Assembly: GCF_000253115.1 (NCBI RefSeq)
Contig: NC_014145.1
Location: 1,674,001-1,738,000 of the forward strand
Length of the DNA: 64,000 nucleotides
Direction: 5' to 3'
DNA from: Thiomonas arsenitoxydans
GTDB taxonomy: Bacteria; Pseudomonadota; Gammaproteobacteria; Burkholderiales; Burkholderiaceae_C
Under the pieces are notes generated by a model. That model had not been told where the DNA came from and ran no database searches. It saw only the letters and a list, made by a program, of their open reading frames with translations. Below are positions 39,373 to 46,699 of this stretch, in pieces. The stretch's first letter is position 1, and the number at the start of each line of letters is the position of its first letter. The translations under genes and the position numbers were made by a program.

Positions 39373-41210
39373 CTTGCACGCTTGGTATCTCAGCCTTTTA
39401 CCATGACAGCGCGGCGACGTTGGTCGTGGATGGCAGGATCATCGCTGCCGCCCAAGAGGAGCGCTTCAGCCGGATCAGGCATGACCCAGATTTTCCTCAG
39501 CAGGCGATCTCCTATATTCTACGGCATTCGGGCATCAAACTGTCCGATGTCGACCATGTCGCATACTACGAGGATCCTGCGCTCAAATTCCGGCGAGTGC
39601 TTTCTACAGTAGCGGTGGCAGGTCTTGGCGCTGCGCAAAACTATGCGCCAGTGCTGGGTGAGTGGCTGTCGACCAAGCGGCGGATGTACCGTGAAGTTGC
39701 CCGGCACCTCAAAACGATGGGGGACCGTAACAACCGAAAGATCGAAGTACATGGCCACCACGATTCGCACGCGGCATCGGCGTTTTTCCCGAGCCCGTTT
39801 GAAGGTGCGGCGATCCTGTGCACCGACAGCGTTGGCGAATGGGCCACAACCAGCATCTGGCACGGCAGGCCAGAAGGAATCAAGCTCGTCGCGGAGTTGT
39901 CCTTCCCCCATTCGCTGGGCTTGTTGTACTCCGCATTCACCTATTTCTGCGGCTTCAAGGTGGATTCGGGCGAATACAAACTCATGGGACTCGCGCCATA
40001 TGGGAAGCCAATCTATGTCGACAAAATTCTATCTGAATTGATCGACGTCAAGGCAGATGGCAGTTTCAGGCTCGACTGGACCAAGTTCGAGTTCATTAAT
40101 GGCGAGACGATGACGGGGGAAGCATTCGAAAATCTGTTCGGTGGCTCCCGGCGCTTGCCCGAAGCGCCGCTGACCGACCGGGAGTTCAACCTGGCGGCAT
40201 CGATCCAGAAAGTCACCGAAATAGTGGTATCGCGCTTGGCCAAAACCGCCGCTGATCTCACCGGGGAGCGCTCGCTGTGCATGGCTGGAGGTGTCGCCCT
40301 GAACTGCGTGGCCAACGGTGTGATTTCTCGCGAAAGGATCTTCGATCGGCTGTGGGTTCAACCGGCTGCGGGGGATGCGGGGGGATCGTTGGGTGCCGCG
40401 ATACTTTCCGACCGCAGACATCGTGGAGTGATGACCCGTGAGCTTCCCTCGGTCTCCACTGATGGCATGAGCGGATCCCTGCTCGGCCCTGAGTATCGCG
40501 AGGAGCAGATCAAGGCCGCCCTGGACGATTGCGGTGCTGTCTACCACAGACTGTCGCAAAGCGATCTGGATGAGAAGGTGATCGTGCGCATCGAGGACGG
40601 CGCTGTAATCGGATGGTTCCAAGGGCGCATGGAGTTCGGTCCCCGCTCGTTAGGCAACAGGTCCATCCTCGGCGACCCGCGTCGTGCCGACACCCAGTCG
40701 ACCATGAACCTGCGCATCAAATTTCGCGAGTCGTTCCGTCCGTTCGCGCCCGTGGTTCTGGCAGAGAAGGCCGTCGATTACTTCAATATCGTCGAGGAAA
40801 GCCCGTACATGCTGGCAGTCTCGCCGGTGGCCGAGGCCATTCGCAAGGCGATAACGCAAGAACAATCGTTACTAACCGGGATCGACTTGCTCAATGTGAC
40901 TCGCAGCAAGCTGCCAGCTATCACCCATGTGGATTTTTCGGCACGGGTCCAGACTGTGGATCGGGAGCGCAATCCACGGTTCCGCACATTGCTCGAACGA
41001 TTTTATCAGCGCTCGGGATGTCCTGTGCTGGTTAACACTTCATTCAATGTCCGTGGCGAACCCATCGTCAACACGCCGTTCGAGGCATATCGCTGCTTCA
41101 TGCGTACCAATATGGACGTGCTGGCGATTGGCGATTTCTACCTGGACAAATCGGAGCAGCCTCCTTTCAAGGAATCTGTGGACTGGCGCGAGTGCGTGCC
41201 ATTGGACTGA
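39369..41210 (+). CDS. NodU/CmcH-type carbamoyltransferase
   Basis: A 613-residue O- or N-carbamoyltransferase using carbamoyl phosphate and ATP. The N-terminal ASKHA-like domain starts TLGISAFYHDSAATLVVDG and includes HGHHDSHAASAFFPSPFEG (metal His residues) and GEYKLMGLAPYGKP. The C-terminal domain has GDAGGSLGAAI, EFGPRSLGNRSILGDPR and VLVNTSFNVRGEPIV. Length is normal. In known pathways (nodulation factors, cephamycin, tobramycin, novobiocin) the family decorates a hydroxyl with a carbamate. Start ATG overlaps the HDO stop in an ATGA junction. Confidence 0.93.
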   Translation: MTCTLGISAFYHDSAATLVVDGRIIAAAQEERFSRIRHDPDFPQQAISYILRHSGIKLSDVDHVAYYEDPALKFRRVLSTVAVAGLGAAQNYAPVLGEWLSTKRRMYREVARHLKTMGDRNNRKIEVHGHHDSHAASAFFPSPFEGAAILCTDSVGEWATTSIWHGRPEGIKLVAELSFPHSLGLLYSAFTYFCGFKVDSGEYKLMGLAPYGKPIYVDKILSELIDVKADGSFRLDWTKFEFINGETMTGEAFENLFGGSRRLPEAPLTDREFNLAASIQKVTEIVVSRLAKTAADLTGERSLCMAGGVALNCVANGVISRERIFDRLWVQPAAGDAGGSLGAAILSDRRHRGVMTRELPSVSTDGMSGSLLGPEYREEQIKAALDDCGAVYHRLSQSDLDEKVIVRIEDGAVIGWFQGRMEFGPRSLGNRSILGDPRRADTQSTMNLRIKFRESFRPFAPVVLAEKAVDYFNIVEESPYMLAVSPVAEAIRKAITQEQSLLTGIDLLNVTRSKLPAITHVDFSARVQTVDRERNPRFRTLLERFYQRSGCPVLVNTSFNVRGEPIVNTPFEAYRCFMRTNMDVLAIGDFYLDKSEQPPFKESVDWRECVPLD

Positions 41211-41239
41211 TCATTTCATTCATTTGAGGAGTTGCAACA

Positions 41240-41356
41240 TTGGATTTCCTGTTTCTCTATCTGATTCTGCCGCTAGGGATATTCCTCAGGCGAAGTGCTG
41301 CCTTTGCCCATCGACCAGATCCCAAAATGAACTCATATCTGAGGCGAAAATCATGA
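41240..41356 (+). CDS. 38-residue TTG-start hydrophobic peptide
   Basis: A short frame with TTG at 41240 and GAGGAG 8-9 nt upstream. It begins as a membrane segment (DFLFLYLILPLGIFL) followed by basic residues (RRSAAFAHR), with tail SYLRRKS. The stop overlaps the oxygenase ATG as ATGA, so ribosomes would pass directly to the oxygenase. This accounts for the 140-bp gap that would otherwise separate two genes in a tightly packed operon. It may be a real small membrane protein or a coupling leader. Confidence 0.5.
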   Translation: MDFLFLYLILPLGIFLRRSAAFAHRPDPKMNSYLRRKS

Positions 41357-42324
41357 GCATCATGCTTTGCGATGCTCATGAGACAAAAGATCTCACAAAA
41401 GATCTCAAGGTCGTTCTAGTGGAACATTCACACCCCTCGGCATACTTGGAGGATTTCCGTGCCCGGCTGGCCAACAGATCGCATGCTGCTGACAGCGTCG
41501 GTCAGGTTGGTGCCGACTGGCTCAATTCTGTGCTTAGCCATGATGCTATTAAGGCTGTCCGTGATTTCACCCGCAGCTGCCACAAGACTCTTTTGCTGCG
41601 TGGTATTGCGCTGTCCACGGACGTCTCTACACCACGGGATGGGTTCCTGCCTGACAACCAGTGCGTCCTAGATTTCGATCTTCTGCATTTTGGCATGCTA
41701 CGCCTGATGGGCATCCGTCCGTATGCCGTCGAGTACGAGAACCACGGCAAATTGGTCAGGAATGTGCTGCCTGTGCCCGAGGCGTCAGGCATCACCAGTT
41801 CCTGGGGGGCGGATGTCGATTTTTCCTGGCACACCGACAACCCCAACTGGCCGTTCGCGGGCCAAGCCTGCGATGTCGAAGTTCGTGTCCCGAATTTCCT
41901 GGCCTTCGTCGCAGTACGCAACCATGAAGGCGCCTCGACTGACGTCGTCTGTGTGGATCAAATTCTCGAGCAGTTGCCTGATTGGGTGATAACAGAGTTG
42001 AGTAGGCCTGCCTATGCCTTCGGGGCCCCGGCTTCCAACGAGGGGTTCGAGGGACAAAAGCGGATTTTTCCAATCCTCGAGCATGATGGTCTTGTAAATC
42101 GGATGCGTTTCGACGAAGGCGTCGTGGAAGCGGTCGATCCGCTAAGTGCAGAAGCACTGAGCATCCTGCGCCGGTGCCTGAAAGGCACGCAAGGTGAGCA
42201 AATCGTGCTGCGACCGGGGGACTTCTTCATCTTCAAAAATACGCAGGTGCTGCACCGACGAAGGGCATTCAAACCGCTTCCTGAGGGTAAGGCTCGCTGG
42301 CTTCGCAGGGTCTACGCGAGCTGA
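41353..42324 (+). CDS. Fe(II)/2-oxoglutarate-dependent oxygenase, clavaminate-synthase/TauD-like
   Basis: A 323-residue non-haem iron oxygenase. The facial triad is visible: H160 and D162 in SWHTDNPNWPF, distal H301 in QVLHRRRAF; a basic residue for 2-oxoglutarate lies in the terminal RWLRRVY. Flanking sequence (SWGADVDFSWHTD, LRPGDFFIFKN) matches the AsnO/VioC/clavaminate synthase branch, whose members hydroxylate amino acids or small peptides, often at the beta-carbon. A product hydroxyl would be a natural acceptor for the neighbouring carbamoyltransferase. GAGG lies 8 nt before ATG 41353; the frame is open further upstream but as a shadow. Confidence 0.88.
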   Translation: MSIMLCDAHETKDLTKDLKVVLVEHSHPSAYLEDFRARLANRSHAADSVGQVGADWLNSVLSHDAIKAVRDFTRSCHKTLLLRGIALSTDVSTPRDGFLPDNQCVLDFDLLHFGMLRLMGIRPYAVEYENHGKLVRNVLPVPEASGITSSWGADVDFSWHTDNPNWPFAGQACDVEVRVPNFLAFVAVRNHEGASTDVVCVDQILEQLPDWVITELSRPAYAFGAPASNEGFEGQKRIFPILEHDGLVNRMRFDEGVVEAVDPLSAEALSILRRCLKGTQGEQIVLRPGDFFIFKNTQVLHRRRAFKPLPEGKARWLRRVYAS

Positions 42325-42374
42325 CTCCCGCTTCTTTCATAAATTCAAACGGTTAACAACATAGAAGTCTACAC

Positions 42375-43631
42375 ATGAACAAGCGTATTGCAGTCGTCGG
42401 TGGCCGCCCCTCACCCATTCATGGGGCCAAGGAACTGGGTATCGATGTCGTACTGGTTCACGAAGTCGGTGCCTACGAGCAGGAAATTGTCGCTCACTGC
42501 GAACAGGTGGTACATGCCAGTATCACCGATGCTGATGCGATCATCAAGGTACTCGAACCACTCCACCGCCAACGTTCTTTTGACCGCATCATGACGACGA
42601 CGGAGGCAGCCGGCGAATCTACGGGAAAAGTCGTAGACCATTTTGGTCTCACTGGTGTTTCCTACAAAACAGCTCACCTTTTGAAAGACAAGGTGGCCAT
42701 GCGTGACCTGCTGGTTCGGCATAACCTGAGTCCAGTCGCCTATAGGAGTATCACAGGCAAACAAGACGCGATTGATTTTGTCGCCCAGTACGGACGTTCG
42801 GTACTCAAACCTGCTGACGGTGTCGCCAGCTTACATATTCATCCCTGCGAGGATGAGGCTTCCGTATTGGTAGCTATGCTGGCTCTGGAAAAAGCGAACG
42901 TTACCAAGATCATCATCGAGGAGTATCTGGATGGGCCTGTTGTTAGCGTCGACTCCTTCTCTTTTGCGGGCCGACATCTACCAATCGGCTACTCCGAGTA
43001 CCGCATGAACGACAAATACGTTGAATGGGAGGTCAGCACGCCAAGTACCGCAGCGAAGCCTTGGCTAAGGGAGCTGCGCGCATTGACTTGCCGTCTACTT
43101 GATGCCGTTGAGCTTCAGGAGGGACCCTCCCACAGTGAATTCGTGCTGACCCCAAAGGGTCCGCGTGTACTTGAGTCCCATGCCCGTCTGGCGGGCTCGG
43201 GTGCCCCAGAACTCGTCAAGCGAGCGTTTGGCCTAAATCTGAATCGAATGTTCCTCACTGTTCCGCTCGGTATAGATAAGTTGCCTGATGTTTCACCAGA
43301 ACCTCAGGCTGGAGCAGCGATTCAGTTTTTTGTACCAACGTCCGGAACAGTTAAGAAAGTGGAGTTGGATCTGCCGCCTGGCGTTGAAGTTCGCTACACT
43401 AAAGTCGGGGAGATTCCTTTGGTGTTCCTTCCGTTTATCTTTGAGCTGGGCAATGCGCCGCTCGCTGTCGTCGTCCAAAAGCACGAAGGTGACCATATTC
43501 CCCCGCTCGATACTGTCGCTGACTGTGTCTCTGGCTACGCTTTGGCAACAGGTTCTTCTCGTGAAGACGCCGTCGCTATCACCGATAAACTGGTAGAGGC
43601 CGTGCGTTTCATTGTAGATCCCAAGCCATGA
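42375..43631 (+). CDS. ATP-grasp ligase 1
   Basis: A 418-residue ATP-grasp protein of the amino-acid ligase/carboxylate-amine ligase type. The order is: N-terminal pre-ATP-grasp (KRIAVVGGRPSPIHGAKELG), ATP-binding lysine region (LKDKVAMRDLLVRHNLSPVA, YGRSVLKPADGVAS) and the metal-binding LESHARLAGSGAPE. The C-terminal part (QFFVPTSGTVKKVELDLPPG) resembles the extra domain of dipeptide-forming members such as BacD. It should form an amide bond through an acyl phosphate. Start ATG 42375 has only a weak ribosome site. It is 50 nt after the oxygenase. Confidence 0.88.
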   Translation: MNKRIAVVGGRPSPIHGAKELGIDVVLVHEVGAYEQEIVAHCEQVVHASITDADAIIKVLEPLHRQRSFDRIMTTTEAAGESTGKVVDHFGLTGVSYKTAHLLKDKVAMRDLLVRHNLSPVAYRSITGKQDAIDFVAQYGRSVLKPADGVASLHIHPCEDEASVLVAMLALEKANVTKIIIEEYLDGPVVSVDSFSFAGRHLPIGYSEYRMNDKYVEWEVSTPSTAAKPWLRELRALTCRLLDAVELQEGPSHSEFVLTPKGPRVLESHARLAGSGAPELVKRAFGLNLNRMFLTVPLGIDKLPDVSPEPQAGAAIQFFVPTSGTVKKVELDLPPGVEVRYTKVGEIPLVFLPFIFELGNAPLAVVVQKHEGDHIPPLDTVADCVSGYALATGSSREDAVAITDKLVEAVRFIVDPKP

Positions 43632-44833
43632 GCTATGTGCTTTGCTTGCACCGCTGGGTTGGTAATCAGGCGCTCTATGACCGGTACGAATTACCAGCGG
43701 ACATGAAAATTCGGGCGATCTGCACGTCCGAATCCGTTGCCTCGCTGCCAACTGAACGTTTGGCATCCTGGACAAGCTTGCCATCGTTAGACGATGCTAT
43801 CGCGGTCAGGAAAGAGGCTGAGCAATTTGTCACCCAGCACGGAGTGCCCGCGTTGGTGGTGGCTCTCAATGAGGGCGATTTACTCAATGCAGCCTCAATT
43901 CGCGAGCGTTGGGGGGTACCAGGTGATCATGTCGCCTGGACCGAGCGATTCCGCGACAAACTAAAAATGCTCGAAATCGCCGAGCAACAGACAGCAATCG
44001 GCGTCCTACCTGCCGTGAGAGTGCAATCGCAGGAACTCGTCGAGCAGTTGGCGACAAAGCATGGCTATCCCCTAGTTCTCAAGCCCCGGTATGGCACGGC
44101 AAGTAGAGGAGTGAAGATCCTCCGTAATCTTGGGGATGTGCAGAAACTAGAGGCCACTCATGCTGAACCTATGATGGTTCAAGTTTATTGCGCGGCCCCC
44201 ATCTTGCATGTCGATGGCTGGTGGGATGGTCAACATATCGTTGTCGCCACAGTATCTAGATACGTGAATAGTTGTGCCGATTTTGGCCCGGAGAGCCCCT
44301 TGGCCAGCATTGAGCTGGAGGAAGGGGATCACGAACGACGAATCACCAACAGAGTTGCGCAATTGCTAGAGGTTTTTGCGCCGCATCGAGAGATCGTGTT
44401 CCACCTCGAACTGTTTGATAGAGGTAATGAGTTGCTGTTCCTGGAAATTGGTGCTCGGGTGGGTGGTGCCGAGATCCCGTTTATCTGGCGAGAAATCAGA
44501 GGCATCGATTTGATAGGAATCGCATGGGAATTGCAGACTGGTGCGTCCACCCACTACAGAGACTTGGCACGCAACCTCAGCCGCAATGGTCGGCCACTGC
44601 TGAGTGAGCGTGGCGCGTGGGTGATTGCGCGGCGCAGCAGTGCTCTGCGAGACAACCTAGAGTCCCTGTATTGGTCCCAGCCACAGAGCGTGGAGCATTC
44701 CGCTAGTGGTGTCTATGAAGGTTCGAAGACCCGTCTTCGCTTGCGCAGCTTCCAGCGCACGGCGCTGGAGCGGAGCGTTAGAACGGTCTTCGAGCAATTG
44801 TCAAAACCTGAATCAGGGGGAGTTCAATCTTGA
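43628..44833 (+). CDS. ATP-grasp ligase 2
   Basis: A 401-residue second ATP-grasp enzyme, only distantly similar to the first. It has FRDKLKMLEIAEQQTAIGVL, YPLVLKPRYGTASRGVKI (ATP-binding Lys) and FLEIGARVGGAEIPFIWREI (metal-binding Glu and Arg). It lacks the C-terminal domain seen in ligase 1. Two ligases imply two amide bonds, or an ordered addition of two building blocks. Start ATG overlaps the stop of ligase 1 (ATGA). Confidence 0.85.
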   Translation: MSYVLCLHRWVGNQALYDRYELPADMKIRAICTSESVASLPTERLASWTSLPSLDDAIAVRKEAEQFVTQHGVPALVVALNEGDLLNAASIRERWGVPGDHVAWTERFRDKLKMLEIAEQQTAIGVLPAVRVQSQELVEQLATKHGYPLVLKPRYGTASRGVKILRNLGDVQKLEATHAEPMMVQVYCAAPILHVDGWWDGQHIVVATVSRYVNSCADFGPESPLASIELEEGDHERRITNRVAQLLEVFAPHREIVFHLELFDRGNELLFLEIGARVGGAEIPFIWREIRGIDLIGIAWELQTGASTHYRDLARNLSRNGRPLLSERGAWVIARRSSALRDNLESLYWSQPQSVEHSASGVYEGSKTRLRLRSFQRTALERSVRTVFEQLSKPESGGVQS

Positions 44834-45612
44834 AAACAGCAGTTATTACAGGAGCGAGCAGTGGTATTGGCGAAGGCTGCGCCCGATTACTGGCCCGCAG
44901 TGGCTGGAAGGTATTCCTTATGGCGCGCAGGCGGGAGCGGCTGGAGAACATCGCACGTGAAATAAATGGGCACGCCATCATACTGGATGTAACCAAGGCC
45001 CAGGAAGTCGAAATTGGGCTAGTGACCCACTGCGATTTGCTGGTGAACTGCGCGGGTGGCGCACTTGGCCTGGATGCAGTGCGCCAAGCCAATGCCGATG
45101 ATTGGACAAGTATGTTCAACACAAACGTGCTGGGCACCCTGCGCATGACACAGCTGCTGCTGCCGCGACTGATCGCGTCCCAGGGCTGCATCATCAACAT
45201 CACCTCTACGGCTGCGCTGGGTGGATACGAAGGTGGTGGTGGGTACTGCGCGGCCAAGAGCGCCCAGCGGGCACTCACCCAGTCCTTGCGACTAGAGATG
45301 AAAGGTGTACCGGTACGCATCACCGAAGTGCTGCCCGGCATGGTTCATACGCCGGAGTTTTCCCTGAACCGTTTTTGTGGCGATGCTGAAAGAGCCAAGG
45401 CCGTGTATGAGAACGTCGACCGGCCTTTGAGTGCGGAGGATATCGCCCAGGTTGTGGCAACGGTTGCCGAGTTGCCGGCCCATGTCAATGTCGATGAAAT
45501 TGTGGTTCGTCCGGTGGCGCAGCGTGCCCAGCATGCGCTGTTCCGCGGAAGTCTCGGTTGGCGCGAAGCGCCCCCGGTGGCCCATTCACCTGTGAACGAA
45601 GGAGAGCGTTGA
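44830..45612 (+). CDS. Short-chain dehydrogenase/reductase
   Basis: A 260-residue classical SDR similar to the YdfG group. The cofactor motif is TGASSGIGEG with ARRRERL after beta-2, favouring NADP(H). NCAGG, the catalytic Ser in NITSTAALGG and YCAAKS (Tyr-X3-Lys) follow. YdfG relatives oxidise beta-hydroxy amino acids such as serine, which fits a pathway with a beta-hydroxylating oxygenase. That link is inference. The start is TTG 44830, overlapping the ligase 2 stop, with GGGAG 8 nt upstream. Confidence 0.85.
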   Translation: MKTAVITGASSGIGEGCARLLARSGWKVFLMARRRERLENIAREINGHAIILDVTKAQEVEIGLVTHCDLLVNCAGGALGLDAVRQANADDWTSMFNTNVLGTLRMTQLLLPRLIASQGCIINITSTAALGGYEGGGGYCAAKSAQRALTQSLRLEMKGVPVRITEVLPGMVHTPEFSLNRFCGDAERAKAVYENVDRPLSAEDIAQVVATVAELPAHVNVDEIVVRPVAQRAQHALFRGSLGWREAPPVAHSPVNEGER

Positions 45613-46241
45613 TGATACCCCTGGAAAACCTGGCCGGTATGGCCATCATCGCTTTGGGCATGGTGCTGACACCCGGACCGAACATGGTCTATCTGACATC
45701 GCGGGCGATTTCCCAGGGGCGACTGGCGGGGATGATTTCCCTGGCGGGTGTGACCCTGGGCTTCTTGTGCTATCTGCTGGCATCAGGGCTGGGACTAGCC
45801 GCTTTGTTTAAAGCAGTACCGATTGCCTACGACATCGTCAGGATCGCGGGCGCCTTCTATCTCGGCTACCTAGCTTGGAACATGCTCAAGCCCAAAGGTG
45901 TTTCTCCTTTCGAGGCGCGAGAGCTGTCGCCTCACTCGCCTCGGCGCCTATTCACCATGGGTCTGGTGACGAACTTGCTAAACCCAAAGATCGCGTTGAT
46001 GTATTCGGCGTTGATCCCTCAGTTTATCGATCCTTCAGCTGGATCGACTATTCAACAATTCATCCAACTGGGGATCATCCAGATCGTCATCTCAGTTACC
46101 GTCAATGGCATGATTGTCCTGACTGCTTCGACGTTCAGCAGTTACCTCGCCAAGCACCCTTCCGTCATGCGCGCCCAACGCTGGCTTTCTGGGGCTGTGC
46201 TGGGTATCTTCGCGGTGGATATTCTCGTGCGCAAACCGTAG
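45612..46241 (+). CDS. LysE/RhtB-family exporter
   Basis: A 209-residue membrane protein with about six hydrophobic segments. The family signature is VLTPGPNMVYLTSRAISQGR near the N-terminus, then AGFYLGYLAWNML-like AGAFYLGYLAWNML and TNLLNPKIALMYSALIPQFI. LysE/RhtB proteins export amino acids, homoserine lactone analogues and amino-acid-like toxins by proton exchange. Start ATG 45612 overlaps the SDR stop (TGATG). As the last gene of the operon it most likely exports the product, which also hints that the product is amino-acid-like and that export may protect the producer. Confidence 0.9.
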   Translation: MIPLENLAGMAIIALGMVLTPGPNMVYLTSRAISQGRLAGMISLAGVTLGFLCYLLASGLGLAALFKAVPIAYDIVRIAGAFYLGYLAWNMLKPKGVSPFEARELSPHSPRRLFTMGLVTNLLNPKIALMYSALIPQFIDPSAGSTIQQFIQLGIIQIVISVTVNGMIVLTASTFSSYLAKHPSVMRAQRWLSGAVLGIFAVDILVRKP

Positions 46242-46540
46242 TCAATTCCAATAGCGGTATGAGTCTGAACGATTGGTTTTGACTTGCGAATGGCCGATCA
46301 AAACCGAGGTGGCCTGTGGAGTTTGTGGGCGAAGGGGAGCGCGATAAATAAGTCGCGGCTTTTTGCCACTTATCCCCCCGGCGGCCACCCAAACTGCTCC
46401 ACCCTGGCCGCGGTGATCTGACGCATTGAGCAAGGTGCGTCGGGCGCCGCGAGGCCCGACAGGTAGGACGTTACTTTCTGCTCCCTGATTCCGAGGGAGC
46501 CCGAGGTTGAACGTCTTGAAGCCACATCTACAAACCACGG
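46242..46540. other. Gap between the operon and insertion-sequence remnants
   Basis: About 300 bp without a supportable gene. It contains several CCACC/GGTGG-rich stretches similar to the nearby IS21 debris, so part may be decayed insertion-sequence end. No clear terminator for the operon is seen. Confidence 0.4.
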
Positions 46541-46699
46541 ACGCTGCTCAAGGGCGGCGCCACGCAGCGCGAGATCGAGCGCATCACCGGCATCTCGCGC
46601 CACACCATCCGCGCGTATCAGCAGCGCTTTGCCGCCGACTCAGCAAACTGCCCCGGGGTGGCCACCGACTCCCCCAGCCAAACTGCGCCACCCTGGCCA
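46541..46699 (+). pseudogene. istA: IS21-family transposase IstA, N-terminal remnant
   Basis: Reads TLLKGGATQREIERITGISR then HTIRAYQQRFAADSANCPGV, the N-terminal helix-turn-helix of an IstA-type transposase. The 5' end lacks a start codon and a stop lies just upstream, so it is truncated. It is interrupted at 46700 by another insertion sequence and resumes at 48700. Confidence 0.75.
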
